This document shows, one piece after another, positions 7,192 through 15,790 of a DNA stretch of 40,180 bases. Source of the stretch: Candidatus Fiminaster equi (GTDB lineage Bacteria > Bacillota_I > Bacilli_A > RFN20 > CAG-826); contig JAGHUR010000017.1 of NCBI GenBank assembly GCA_018064745.1, positions 1-40,180 of the forward strand. Reading direction: 5' to 3'. The translations under genes were made by a program, and so were the position numbers. The stretch's first letter is position 1, and each line of letters opens with the position of its first letter. The notes under the pieces are model-generated. The model saw nothing but the letters and a program-made list of their open reading frames with translations, ran no database searches and was not told the origin of the DNA.

Positions 7192-8355
7192 ATGGAAAAG
7201 AAAAATTTATTTACTTCTGAATCAGTTTCTGAAGGACATCCAGATAAGGTTTCTGATCAAATTGCAGATGCTATTTTGGACGAATGTTTGAAACAAGATC
7301 CACGTTCAAGAGTTGCTTGTGAAGTCTTTTGTACAACAAATTTTGTGCTCATTGGAGGAGAGATAACTTCAAACGCAAAAGTTAATTACAAGCAGATTGC
7401 AAGAAACGTTATTAGAGACATCGGTTATACCAAAAAAGAGTATGGTTTCTCGGATAAAACCGCAAAAATCGTGGTTAAAATGCATCAACAATCTCCTGAC
7501 ATAGCAATGGGTGTTGATGCAGAAAAACCAGAAGATATTGGTGCAGGTGATCAAGGAATTATGTTCGGGTTTGCCACTAATGAATCAGAAGGTTTGATGC
7601 CACTTCCAATTGTTATTGCTCATAAACTTGTTCGTGTCGCAACACACTTAAGAAAAACAAATCAATTTAAGGGTGCTAGACCAGACATGAAATCACAAGT
7701 TACTGTCGATTACAGCAATCCTAAAAAACCAAGAGTCACAACAGTTCTTATGTCAATTCAACATGACCCTGATTTAGATATGAATTTGTTCAAAAAATAT
7801 GTCAAAGAGCAAATTATGCTTCCAGTTGTCTTAAGTTTTGGTCTCAATGAAGACTTCCAAGCAATCATAAATCCAACTGGTAACTTTGTTATTGGCGGTC
7901 CAGCAGGTGATACAGGTGTTACAGGACGTAAGATCATTGTTGACACCTATGGTGGAGCGGGACATCATGGCGGTGGAGCATTCTCTGGAAAAGATCCAAC
8001 TAAGGTTGATAGAAGTGCTTCTTACATGGCTCGTTACATTGCTAAAAACCTTGTTGGAGCAGGCGTTATGGATAAATGTGAAATTCAATTAGGTTATGCA
8101 ATTGGCAAAAACGAACCAGTTTCACTCTATATTGAATCATTTGGTACAAGTAAAATTAAAGAAGAAAAAGTTCTTGATATCATTCATCAAGTCTTTGACT
8201 TAAGACCTGGAATGATTATTAAAAATTTCTCACTTACTCAACCAATATTTGAATATCACAAATTAACAAATTATGGTCACTTTGGAAGACCTGATTTAGA
8301 TCTTCCTTGGGAGAAGTTAGATAAGGTTGAAGAAATCCAAAATTTATTAAAATAA
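7192..8355 (+). CDS. metK: S-adenosylmethionine synthetase
   Basis: Makes SAM from methionine and ATP; 387 aa from the chosen ATG, the usual family length. Motifs are SESVSEGHPDK at the N-terminus, GAGDQGIMFGFA, GGPAGDTGVTGRKIIVDTYGG, and GGAFSGKDPTKVDRSASY. An upstream in-frame GTG at 7141 would add 17 residues but lies inside the terminator hairpin. ATG 7192 has TGAGGT seven nt upstream and yields the conserved start MEKKNLFTSES. Expression is likely shut off by SAM through the upstream riboswitch. Confidence 0.97.
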   Translation: MEKKNLFTSESVSEGHPDKVSDQIADAILDECLKQDPRSRVACEVFCTTNFVLIGGEITSNAKVNYKQIARNVIRDIGYTKKEYGFSDKTAKIVVKMHQQSPDIAMGVDAEKPEDIGAGDQGIMFGFATNESEGLMPLPIVIAHKLVRVATHLRKTNQFKGARPDMKSQVTVDYSNPKKPRVTTVLMSIQHDPDLDMNLFKKYVKEQIMLPVVLSFGLNEDFQAIINPTGNFVIGGPAGDTGVTGRKIIVDTYGGAGHHGGGAFSGKDPTKVDRSASYMARYIAKNLVGAGVMDKCEIQLGYAIGKNEPVSLYIESFGTSKIKEEKVLDIIHQVFDLRPGMIIKNFSLTQPIFEYHKLTNYGHFGRPDLDLPWEKLDKVEEIQNLLK

Positions 8356-8359
8356 TTCG

Positions 8360-8389
8360 AAAATCGCGTGAAAAACGCGGTTTTCTTTT
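8360..8389 (+). terminator. Intrinsic terminator after metK
   Basis: AAAATCGCGT/ACGCGGTTTT, ten pairs including one G-T, GAAAA loop, then a T-rich tail. Confidence 0.9.
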
Positions 8390-8475
8390 ATTACTCTTTA
8401 ATTATTTATAATAATTTGCGATAATATAATTGTAATTAGCTACATAGCATAATTTGGAAAGGAGATTTAACTTTT

Positions 8476-9030
8476 ATGAAAAACCAAATTATTGGTAAGA
8501 ACATTGAAGTTACAAAGTCCATCAAAGACGCTGTCGAAAGCAAGCTTTCACGTCTTGAAAAATACTTTGTTATTAATGAAGATGTTTCTTGCCGCGTTGT
8601 CGTAAGATCTTACCCAGTTGGAGCAAAGGTTGAAATTACAATCTTTACACAATTCATGGATCTTAGAGCTGAGGTTTCTAACAACGACCTTTATGCAGCA
8701 GTTGACCTTGCTATCGACAAACTCGAAGGTCAAATGAGAAAATTAAAAACTCGTATGGACAGATCCAATGGCAAAATGTCACTTGGAAAAGCTCTTGCCC
8801 TTGATTATCTCGAGGACATGGAAGAAGTTTCTGATGAAGAAGACGAAGTTGTCCGTATTAAAACAAAATATCTTGATCCAATGACAGTTGAAGAAGCTGT
8901 CGCTAGAATGGAAGCAATCGACCACCCATTCTTCCTCTATTTAGATGAAGAAGATGATAAGATCTCTGTTGTCTATAAACGTGAAGATGGCGGTTATGGT
9001 ATCTTCCAAGCGGAGAATGAATTAAAGTAA
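8476..9030 (+). CDS. hpf: Long-form ribosome hibernation promoting factor
   Basis: A 184-aa long HPF that dimerises 70S ribosomes into 100S particles when growth slows. The N-terminal beta-alpha domain (residues 1-100, starting KNQIIGKNIEVTKSIKDAVESKL) binds the 30S decoding region. The C-terminal domain (about 125-184, RIKTKYLDPMTVEEAVARMEAIDHPFFLY) makes the homodimer contact. An acidic linker (DMEEVSDEEDE) separates them. The start has GGAAAGGAG upstream. A possible -10 TATAAT lies at 8423-8428 with a weak -35. It has its own terminator. Confidence 0.96.
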   Translation: MKNQIIGKNIEVTKSIKDAVESKLSRLEKYFVINEDVSCRVVVRSYPVGAKVEITIFTQFMDLRAEVSNNDLYAAVDLAIDKLEGQMRKLKTRMDRSNGKMSLGKALALDYLEDMEEVSDEEDEVVRIKTKYLDPMTVEEAVARMEAIDHPFFLYLDEEDDKISVVYKREDGGYGIFQAENELK

Positions 9031-9046
9031 GAAATTAACAAATCTT

Positions 9047-9083
9047 AAAGAGGGGAATTTACTTCCTCTCTTTTCTTTTTCTT
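9047..9083 (+). terminator. Intrinsic terminator after hpf
   Basis: AAAGAGGGGAA paired with TTCCTCTCTTT (11 pairs, one G-T), followed by a T-rich tail. Confidence 0.88.
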
Positions 9084-9177
9084 GTAAATATTTGACAAAT
9101 ATCATAAGATATTGTCGTGCGTTTTTATTAGCGCATTAGGATTCGTAAGTCCATTTCGGTACAAATAGGTACTGAGA
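9082..9177 (+). promoter_or_regulatory. Promoter and structured leader of 9194 gene
   Basis: Candidate -35 TTGTAA (9082-9087), 17-nt spacer, -10 TAAGAT (9105-9110). The leader of about 75 nt contains a 9-bp hairpin, TTTCGGTAC/GTACTGAGA (9154-9177, loop AAATAG), ending just before the ribosome binding site AAAGGAAG. No known riboswitch class is recognised. Confidence 0.5.
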
Positions 9178-9193
9178 TAGAAAGGAAGTAATT

Positions 9194-10045
9194 ATGAATA
9201 ATTACACAGCAGCTATTGCAAGTTTCATTCGTTTCGATGTCATTGTTTTCAATACTCTTGAATATGCAATGAAAAAAGATTCATATGACGTTGATGCTTA
9301 CAAAGCACGTAAAGAAATCATTAGCAATGAAATTAGCCAAAACACACCACTTAAGAATTGCTTAGCAAATTCTGGTGATGCAGGCAAAGCCTTAAATGAT
9401 AAGATTAATGATTTACTCAAACTCATCTATTCTGATGACTCAACAATTGTCAAACTTTCACAAGATGGAAAAGAATTAAGAGTTGACTTCTCACAAGCTA
9501 TTTCAGTTTTTGAAGCAGTTCTTCCAATCCATGAAGAAATGAAGAAAATTGTTGAAGCACACGTTGTTGCAGCAAAGAAAGCAGAACAATATGATGAACC
9601 AACTTACCCAGAAGTTATCGAAAAAGAAGAATACTTCTACCGTGGTTTAGTCAACATGTTAATGCTTGATCAATTTGATCACCAATTTGCTGAATACAAC
9701 AAAGCAAGACAAGAAGCAAAAGGCGGAATCACTGCACAATCTAACTTCATCCAAAACGATATTAATCGTTTAGTTAAGTTATTCCATTTTGTCAGAGACA
9801 ATGCTTTTGCAAGAAATGCAGAATACTATTCTGTCATTGACCCATTGTTTGCATTAATTGAAATGACTGGTGGCCGTAGAGATCTTCCAGAAGGAAAGAA
9901 CTTTGGTCAAATTTTCACTGATGTCAAAACTATCGCAAGAGAAAAGACACAAAAGTGGGAACTTGCATGGAAACCAGTTTATGAAGCATTTATTAAACAC
10001 TTCACTGAAGAAGTTCAAAAGATGCAAGGAGGAGCTAAGGCTTAA
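9194..10045 (+). CDS. Conserved-looking protein of unknown function
   Basis: I do not recognise this 283-aa protein. It is soluble, mostly helical by eye, with no signal peptide, no membrane segment and no obvious catalytic motif. It is rich in Lys, Glu and aromatic residues; stretches such as EYFYRGLVNMLMLDQFDHQFAEYNKARQ and KLFHFVRDNAFARNAEYY look like amphipathic helices. The start has AAAGGAAG seven nt upstream. It is followed 24 nt later by a small membrane protein in the same orientation and shares a terminator with it, so the two may work together. Confidence 0.75.
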   Translation: MNNYTAAIASFIRFDVIVFNTLEYAMKKDSYDVDAYKARKEIISNEISQNTPLKNCLANSGDAGKALNDKINDLLKLIYSDDSTIVKLSQDGKELRVDFSQAISVFEAVLPIHEEMKKIVEAHVVAAKKAEQYDEPTYPEVIEKEEYFYRGLVNMLMLDQFDHQFAEYNKARQEAKGGITAQSNFIQNDINRLVKLFHFVRDNAFARNAEYYSVIDPLFALIEMTGGRRDLPEGKNFGQIFTDVKTIAREKTQKWELAWKPVYEAFIKHFTEEVQKMQGGAKA

Positions 10046-10069
10046 TTTATTAAGTCTTAGGTAATCGCT

Positions 10070-10450
10070 ATGAAAAAGATTTCCACAAAAGAATTTATTT
10101 GGTACGCCGCATGCGGTTTAGTTATCGTATTAGGCTTCATTTGCATGATATTTGGAATTATTGGATATCATTTACCAAAACCAAATTTCGTTACCGATTT
10201 TGAAGGTAAGATTCCACTAGGATTAAGATATTGGGGAATCATCTTCATGGCAATTGGAGTTATTGTTGCTGTTATCGCACTTGTTGTTAACGCCAAGAAA
10301 GCTGATCGTGAAGTCGAAAAGAAAATTCGTAGAGAACAAAGAATTGCAGCTCAAAATAACATGAACATTGAAGTTAAGAGCGCAGTTCAAATTATCGAAG
10401 AACAACCAGCTCCAGAAGAAGCTCCTGGACAAGCTCCAGAAAGCAAATAA
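10070..10450 (+). CDS. Small two-helix membrane protein, unknown function
   Basis: 126 aa with two predicted membrane helices, about residues 9-32 (FIWYAACGLVIVLGFICMIFG) and 53-74 (GIIFMAIGVIVAVIALVVN). A basic, then acidic/proline-rich cytoplasmic tail ends EEQPAPEEAPGQAPESK. The family is not recognised. It is the second gene of the 9194-10450 unit; its start has a weak upstream site (TAGGTAATC) and may be coupled to the first gene. Confidence 0.72.
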   Translation: MKKISTKEFIWYAACGLVIVLGFICMIFGIIGYHLPKPNFVTDFEGKIPLGLRYWGIIFMAIGVIVAVIALVVNAKKADREVEKKIRREQRIAAQNNMNIEVKSAVQIIEEQPAPEEAPGQAPESK

Positions 10451-10464
10451 AATTCTTCAAAATT

Positions 10465-10489
10465 AGCACCTGAAAAATGGTGCTTTTTT
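10465..10489 (+). terminator. Intrinsic terminator after 10070 gene
   Basis: AGCACC/GGTGCT stem, 8-nt loop, then six T. Confidence 0.85.
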
Positions 10490-10511
10490 GTACAAATTTT
10501 CTTAAAATATG

Positions 10512-10540
10512 AAAGTGTCAATTTGGCACTTTTTATTTTA
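10512..10540 (+). promoter_or_regulatory. Inverted repeat before HTH-UGDH; second terminator or operator
   Basis: AAAGTGTC (10512-10519) and GGCACTTT (10525-10532) form an 8-bp hairpin followed by a T-rich run. It could be a tandem second terminator. It also lies immediately upstream of the promoter of a gene whose product begins with a DNA-binding domain, so an operator is equally plausible. Confidence 0.55.
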
Positions 10541-10554
10541 TTTATAAAAATATG

Positions 10555-10563
10555 TGCTATAAT
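10555..10563 (+). promoter_or_regulatory. Extended -10 promoter, leaderless HTH-UGDH
   Basis: TGCTATAAT (extended -10; hexamer 10558-10563) ends 6 nt before the ATG at 10570. Transcription would start at or within a base or two of the start codon, and there is no Shine-Dalgarno site. The -35 is poor, as usual for extended -10 promoters. Confidence 0.7.
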
Positions 10564-10569
10564 TAAGCC

Positions 10570-11862
10570 ATGACATTAAAAGAATTGAGGATTTCTAAAG
10601 GATTTTCCCAGCAAAACGCAGCTAATTTGTTGAACATGCCTTTGAGAACTTATAAACGTTATGAGTTAGAAAAAGCATATGAAAATTCATACAAATATAA
10701 AGCAATTTTTAATGCTCTAAAATTGATTGAAAAAAAACATAAAAAATTAAGTGAAAATGTATTCTCTAAAATTTGCATTATTGGTGGTGGTCATGTCGGT
10801 CTTTCAATAGGCAAAGTTTTGGCAAGAAAATATAATGTTCAAATAGTTGATATTGACCATAAAAAAGTCGAATTAATAAATAAGTTAAAATTAGATAATT
10901 TAGTTGCTGTTGGTGATTTGAAAGATACTTCAAAATTTGAAGTTGCAATTATTTGTCTTCCAACAAATTTTAATGAAGACACTAAGTGTTATGACACAAA
11001 ATCTATTGAAGAAAATGTAAAAACAATTTCAGAAAATAATCCAGCAGCATTAATTGTCATAAAGTCAACTATTGGAATTGGTTTTACTGAATCTTTACAA
11101 ATCAAAAATGAAATAATTTATGCTCCAGAGTTTTTAAGGGAAAAGACTGCTTTTGAAGATGCATTAAATCCTGATCGTTTAGTTGTTGGATGCAGCAAGA
11201 TTTCTCCCAAGGCATATAAGTATGCTTCTACCATTGAAAGTGTTATTAACATTCCACGAAAGACTATTTTCATGTCATATAAAGAAGCTGAAGCAGTTAA
11301 GTTATATTCTAATGCATATCTTGCAATGAGAATCGCGTTCTTTAATGATTTAGATACAACTGCAATGAAGGAAGATATAAATACTAAGAAAGTTATTAAG
11401 GCGATGGGCTTAGATCCTCGAATTGGAGACTACTACAATAATCCAAGCTTTTTCTACAGTGGTTATTGTCTTCCTAAAGATGCTCGTGCTCTATCTAACT
11501 TAGTCGATTCTGATTTAATAAATGCAATTGTTTCATCAAATGAAAATAGAAAAGATTTTATTGTTAAAACCATTATTGAAGAAGCAAGAAAAAGAAACTC
11601 AAAACCAACAATTGGAATTTATAATTTAGACACAGAGAGTAACGGAGAAAAATATCATCAATCTAGCTCATTTGAAATTTTGGAAATATTACGAAAATAT
11701 CCGGTAAAAGTGGTGGTTTTTGACAAAAATTACCAGGAATCCGTGAATAATTTTGAAGAGTTTTGTAATGCCTCTGATCTCATCATTTCTAATACATATG
11801 ATGATAAATTGGAAACTGTAAAAACAAAGTTATTTACAAGAGACCTATTATCAAAAAGGTAA
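10570..11862 (+). CDS. XRE HTH domain fused to UDP-glucose/GDP-mannose-type dehydrogenase
   Basis: A 430-aa fusion. Residues 1-55 are an XRE/Cro-type helix-turn-helix (MTLKELRISKGFSQQNAANLLNM start; recognition region RTYKRYE). Residues 67-430 are a nucleotide-sugar 6-dehydrogenase. They have the Rossmann motif IGGGHVG (71-77), the family signature YAPEFLRE, and the catalytic region SGYCLPKD with nucleophile Cys300. The enzyme part would oxidise a UDP-hexose, probably UDP-glucose, to the uronate for surface polysaccharide. The HTH is absent from ordinary family members. The linker is short (about residues 56-66). The gene stands alone behind a leaderless promoter; autoregulation is inferred. 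Confidence 0.9.
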   Translation: MTLKELRISKGFSQQNAANLLNMPLRTYKRYELEKAYENSYKYKAIFNALKLIEKKHKKLSENVFSKICIIGGGHVGLSIGKVLARKYNVQIVDIDHKKVELINKLKLDNLVAVGDLKDTSKFEVAIICLPTNFNEDTKCYDTKSIEENVKTISENNPAALIVIKSTIGIGFTESLQIKNEIIYAPEFLREKTAFEDALNPDRLVVGCSKISPKAYKYASTIESVINIPRKTIFMSYKEAEAVKLYSNAYLAMRIAFFNDLDTTAMKEDINTKKVIKAMGLDPRIGDYYNNPSFFYSGYCLPKDARALSNLVDSDLINAIVSSNENRKDFIVKTIIEEARKRNSKPTIGIYNLDTESNGEKYHQSSSFEILEILRKYPVKVVVFDKNYQESVNNFEEFCNASDLIISNTYDDKLETVKTKLFTRDLLSKR

Positions 11863-11890
11863 TAATGTGCTAATCTATAAGCACACATTA
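11863..11890 (+). repeat. Inverted repeat between UGDH and aconitase X operon
   Basis: TAATGTG (from 11863) and CACATTA (ending near 11890) flank a loop that can pair further (CT...AG). There is no T run, so it is not a standard terminator. It may be an operator for the operon at 11922; a clear promoter was not found. Confidence 0.4.
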
Positions 11891-11921
11891 TATAAATGAA
11901 TGTGAAGGAGAATTTAATTTT

Positions 11922-13208
11922 ATGTACCAACCTAAAATGAAACTAACTCCGGAGCAGAGAGACATTCTCGATGGCAAACAAGGGGAAACTAAGGCCAAAA
12001 TCATGGAAACCCTTGTTCGTTATGGAGATATTTTTGATGCACCAGAATTAGTACCAGTAACCCATGGATGCGGACACTTAGTTACCTCATTCGGCATGGG
12101 CTTGCTCAAACCTGTTTTCCGCATTTGTGATGAAATGATTGATGCAGGTCTCAAAGTTGAAGGCGGATTCACAATGGATCCACGTCCAGTTGACTACAAA
12201 AACGTCAAATGTAATTTACTTGAGAAAGCTGTCTTTAATCTCATCATGTATGGAAAACAAAAAGATTATGAGGAAAGACTAACAAAGTTAGGAATGGTTC
12301 CAAATGATCCATTCTCATGTGCTTGCTATTTCAAAGAAATAGGAAATATTCCAAAGAAAGGCGATGTCCTTTCTTGGGCCGAGTCTTCTGCAGTTAACTA
12401 CGCAAACTCCGTTCTTGGAGCAAGATGTAACAGAAACTCAGGAATGATTGATATCTTTGGATCAATTATTGGATTTGTTCCAAAATTCGGTTTGTTAACC
12501 GATGAAGGTCGTAAAGCAACTTGGAAAGTCACATTAAAACTTACAAAAATGCCAGAAGCTCAAGTCCTTGGCTCTGCCATTGGTATGAAAGTTATGGAAG
12601 AAGTTCCTTATGTTGTTGGCTTAGACCAATGGATTGGAACCGAACTTAATGATGAATGCACAGGATTCTTAAAAGACTTCGGTGCTGCAACAGCCTCTAA
12701 TGGTGCAGTTGGTTTATATCATATTGATAAAGTTACACCAGAAGCAAAAGAACAAGGTGAAAAACTCCTTGCTCCTGGTTATAAAGAATACGTCATTGAT
12801 GACGCAGAACTCGAAAGAGTTTACAAGAATTATCCAGTCATGTGGAAGAACAAAGAAAAAGAAGGAAATCTTGCCTTCATTGGATGTCCACACTTATCAC
12901 TCAAACAACTTAATGAGTGGACTGATAGATTAGAAAAAGCTCTCCAAGAGAGCGGACGTAAAAAAGTCGCAGTTCGCACAATTCTTTGTACTGCTCCAGC
13001 AGTCAAGGAAGTCTTTATTAAGACTGAAGCTTACGAAAGGCTTATGAAGACAGGTGCTAAACTAACATGCATCTGCCCACTCATGTACGCAAATAACCCA
13101 TTAACAAAGAAACGTCGCATTATGACAGCTTCTAATAAGTTAAGAACTTACACAATGGCTCGTTACTACAAGACAGATGAACTTGTAGCAAAGATTTGCG
13201 GTAAATAA
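11922..13208 (+). CDS. Aconitase X (AcnX) catalytic large subunit
   Basis: A 428-aa DUF521/AcnX large subunit, an aconitase-superfamily Fe-S or metal-dependent hydro-lyase. Family motifs are WAESSAVNYANSVLGARCNRNSG (near 155-177), IGCPHLSLKQLNEW, CTAPAVKE and a C-terminal CICPLMYANN...MTASNKLRTYT segment with cysteines suited to a cluster. Known AcnX enzymes dehydrate cis-3-hydroxy-L-proline or, in archaea, phosphomevalonate. The gene pair with the small subunit at 13223 matches the split-subunit type. The partner flavoenzyme at 13678 suggests dehydration followed by C=C reduction. The substrate here is unknown. The start has AAGGAG upstream. Confidence 0.88.
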   Translation: MYQPKMKLTPEQRDILDGKQGETKAKIMETLVRYGDIFDAPELVPVTHGCGHLVTSFGMGLLKPVFRICDEMIDAGLKVEGGFTMDPRPVDYKNVKCNLLEKAVFNLIMYGKQKDYEERLTKLGMVPNDPFSCACYFKEIGNIPKKGDVLSWAESSAVNYANSVLGARCNRNSGMIDIFGSIIGFVPKFGLLTDEGRKATWKVTLKLTKMPEAQVLGSAIGMKVMEEVPYVVGLDQWIGTELNDECTGFLKDFGAATASNGAVGLYHIDKVTPEAKEQGEKLLAPGYKEYVIDDAELERVYKNYPVMWKNKEKEGNLAFIGCPHLSLKQLNEWTDRLEKALQESGRKKVAVRTILCTAPAVKEVFIKTEAYERLMKTGAKLTCICPLMYANNPLTKKRRIMTASNKLRTYTMARYYKTDELVAKICGK

Positions 13209-13222
13209 GGAGGACATGAAAG

Positions 13223-13663
13223 ATGAAAGAATTTAAAGGTCGTGTCTTAGCAGGCGGAAATTACAAAGGTGAATGCATCGTTTCACACGGTGGATTAAAT
13301 ACCCTTGCAACATTCCAAAGTTCAGCAATTAAACATGCTAAGAAAGTTATTGCCTCTGATCAAAATAACCCAGATTTATATGGTAAAAACATCACAGGCA
13401 TTGCATTAATCCTCCCACAAACAATTGGTTCTACAACAGGCGGAATGGTTCTTCAAGTCATTTGTTCTATGAAGATCAATCCAGCATGTTTACTCTTCTC
13501 TGAGTCTATTGACTCACTTGCAGCAGCAGGTGCAGTTCTCTCAACAGTTTGGGAAGGCTCTGACATCATTGTCATTGATAGACTTGGAAAAGAAATCTTA
13601 GAAACCGCTAAGAGTGGTGGACAAGTAGAAGTTAAAGAAGACGGTACTGTTATCGTCTACTAA
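13223..13663 (+). CDS. Aconitase X small (swivelling) subunit
   Basis: A 146-aa DUF126 protein, the swivelling domain of AcnX that closes over the active site. Conserved features are the glycine-rich start GRVLAGGNYKGE, LPQTIGSTTGG, and SIDSLAAAGAVLSTVWEGSDIIVIDRLG. It starts 14 nt after the large subunit with a strong GGAGG site, giving matched expression of the two subunits. Confidence 0.9.
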   Translation: MKEFKGRVLAGGNYKGECIVSHGGLNTLATFQSSAIKHAKKVIASDQNNPDLYGKNITGIALILPQTIGSTTGGMVLQVICSMKINPACLLFSESIDSLAAAGAVLSTVWEGSDIIVIDRLGKEILETAKSGGQVEVKEDGTVIVY

Positions 13664-13677
13664 TTAGGAGGCTCAAA

Positions 13678-15744
13678 ATGGATAAGAAATTTGAACCATT
13701 ATTTACCCCTTGGAAGATTCGTGATGTCGAAATTAAAAATAGAATTGTCATGACTTCTATGGGCGGAACATCCCTCTTTGGATGGATGGAACCAGCACAC
13801 TTCGATAAAGAAGCTGCAAAATTCATCTTGAAAAGATGTGAGAACAATGTTGGATTAATTCTCCCTGGCATTGCTCCAATCAAAAACCCGATGATGGGTG
13901 GCTGGTTATATTCCAACAAAGGAATGTATAAAAAATTAAAAGTATTCATGGATGAAGTCCATAAAACTGGTGCTAAGTTATTTGTTCAATTAACTGGCGG
14001 TTTTGGAAGATCCATGGCCATTAACTCATTAATGGAAAAGTGCTGCACTAACAAAGTTATGGGTGCACTTATGAAACCAATCTTCAATATGGCTTGGATT
14101 AACGCTGCTCCATCAGTTACACCAAATAGATGGTCAGAAAAAGTTATGACAAGAGCATTAACTGAGAAACAAATTCTCAAGTTCATCGATGCATTCGCAA
14201 AGACAGCAAAACTTTGTAAGGATGCAGGTGTTGATGGTATTGAAGTTCACGCTGTTCATGAAGGTTATTTACTTGACCAATTCACCATGAAATACAGCAA
14301 TTTAAGAACTGATAAATGGGGCGGTTCCTTTGAAAATCGCTATAGATTCCCAGTCGAAATCGTAAAAGCAATCAAAAAAGCATGTGGTGAAGACTTCCCA
14401 GTTTCACTTCGTTATTCAGTTGTCTCAAAGACTAAAGGATTTGGTAAAGGTGCAATGCCTGGCGAAGACTATGTTGAAGTCGGTAGAGACATGGCAGAAT
14501 CCGAAAAAGCAGCCAAGTATTTACAAGATGCTGGCTACGATATGCTTAACTGTGATAATGGTACCTATGATGCTTGGTATTGGGCACATCCTCCAGGATA
14601 CATGGGCAGAAACTGTAACTTAGCAGAAGTTGAACACATTAAAAACTTCGTTGATATTCCAGTTGTTTGCGCAGGTAATATGGATGCAGATGTCGCAGCA
14701 GAATCCATCAAAGCGGGCAAGCTTGATGGTATGGGTGTTGCAAGACAATTCCTTGTTGATCCAGAATGGGTAACAAAGTTAATGGAAGATAGAATTCCAG
14801 ATATTAAGCCATGTATTCAATGTCACAATGGTTGTTTCAATATGTGTCACTATAAGGGCGTTGCAAATGATCAAGCACTTGGTGATGCAATTCACATGGC
14901 AAGATGTGCATTAAACCCAGAAACAATGCAATCCGGTAAATACTTCATTAAACCAGCCAAGAAAGCAAAAAATGTAGCTGTTATTGGCGGTGGTATTGGT
15001 GGTATGGAAGCTGCTCTTGTACTCGCAAAACGCGGGCATAACGTTACAATCTTTGAAAAGAGCGATGTCTTAGGTGGTGTCTTTATTGCTGCAGCAGCTC
15101 CTTCATTCAAAGAATCTGATAGATCTCTCATTGAGTGGTATAAACGTGAAGTTGCAAAATATCCTGCAATTAAAGTTGTTATGAATAAAGAAATCAAATG
15201 TCCAAATTGCTTAGCAAAAGAAGGCAAATTTGATGATGTTATCGTAGCAACTGGTTCAGTTGCAAGAAAACTTCCAGTCAAGGGTGGAGAACTTTGTATT
15301 CCAGCCGTTGACTATTTACTAGGCAAAGCCGATGTTGGTGATAACCCAGTCATTATTGGCGGTGGCTTAACTGGATGTGAAATTGCTTATGAACTTTCAC
15401 TCCAAGGCAAGAAACCAACAATCATTGAAATGAAGAATGATTTAATTGCAGTACGTGGTGTTTGCTTAGCAAACTCTTCATACTTAAGAGATTACTTCGA
15501 ACTTCATAAAACACCAGTCTACTTAGAAACTGGCGTTAAAGAAGTTACTAGCGGCGGAGTCGTTGCTGTTGATAAAAATGGCAAAGAGTTCGAAGTTAGA
15601 GGTAGTGCAGTTATTGCTTCAATTGGTTATAAACCAACCCCAGTATTTGAAGGAAGACATGTTCACTTAGTTGGTGATTGTAATTCAATCGGTAACTTAA
15701 GAACAGTTATCTGGAGAGCTTGGGATGTTGCAATGAAGATATAA
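13678..15744 (+). CDS. Old-Yellow-Enzyme/FadH-type enoate reductase with Fe-S, FAD and NAD(P) domains
   Basis: A 688-aa protein of the 2,4-dienoyl-CoA reductase / 2-enoate reductase family. Residues 1-370 form an FMN-binding TIM barrel (GIEVHAVHEGYLLDQF, RTDKWGGSFENRYRFP). A 4Fe-4S site follows (CIQCHNGCFNMCHY, then a later Cys in HMARCALNP). Then an FAD-binding Rossmann motif (AVIGGGIGGMEAA, near 436) and a second nucleotide motif (VIIGGGLTGCEIAYE). Such enzymes reduce activated C=C bonds using NAD(P)H. It starts 14 nt after the AcnX small subunit behind TTAGGAGG and ends the operon. Confidence 0.9.
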   Translation: MDKKFEPLFTPWKIRDVEIKNRIVMTSMGGTSLFGWMEPAHFDKEAAKFILKRCENNVGLILPGIAPIKNPMMGGWLYSNKGMYKKLKVFMDEVHKTGAKLFVQLTGGFGRSMAINSLMEKCCTNKVMGALMKPIFNMAWINAAPSVTPNRWSEKVMTRALTEKQILKFIDAFAKTAKLCKDAGVDGIEVHAVHEGYLLDQFTMKYSNLRTDKWGGSFENRYRFPVEIVKAIKKACGEDFPVSLRYSVVSKTKGFGKGAMPGEDYVEVGRDMAESEKAAKYLQDAGYDMLNCDNGTYDAWYWAHPPGYMGRNCNLAEVEHIKNFVDIPVVCAGNMDADVAAESIKAGKLDGMGVARQFLVDPEWVTKLMEDRIPDIKPCIQCHNGCFNMCHYKGVANDQALGDAIHMARCALNPETMQSGKYFIKPAKKAKNVAVIGGGIGGMEAALVLAKRGHNVTIFEKSDVLGGVFIAAAAPSFKESDRSLIEWYKREVAKYPAIKVVMNKEIKCPNCLAKEGKFDDVIVATGSVARKLPVKGGELCIPAVDYLLGKADVGDNPVIIGGGLTGCEIAYELSLQGKKPTIIEMKNDLIAVRGVCLANSSYLRDYFELHKTPVYLETGVKEVTSGGVVAVDKNGKEFEVRGSAVIASIGYKPTPVFEGRHVHLVGDCNSIGNLRTVIWRAWDVAMKI

Positions 15745-15763
15745 TCTTCAACAAAACAAATTT

Positions 15764-15789
15764 AAAGGGAACTTCCGTGTTCCCTTTTT
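15764..15789. terminator. Bidirectional intrinsic terminator
   Basis: AAAGGGAAC/GTTCCCTTT, nine perfect pairs, 6-nt loop, T run on the plus strand and an A-rich 5' side that gives a shorter T tract on the minus strand. It separates two convergent genes. Confidence 0.88.
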
Positions 15790-15790
15790 C

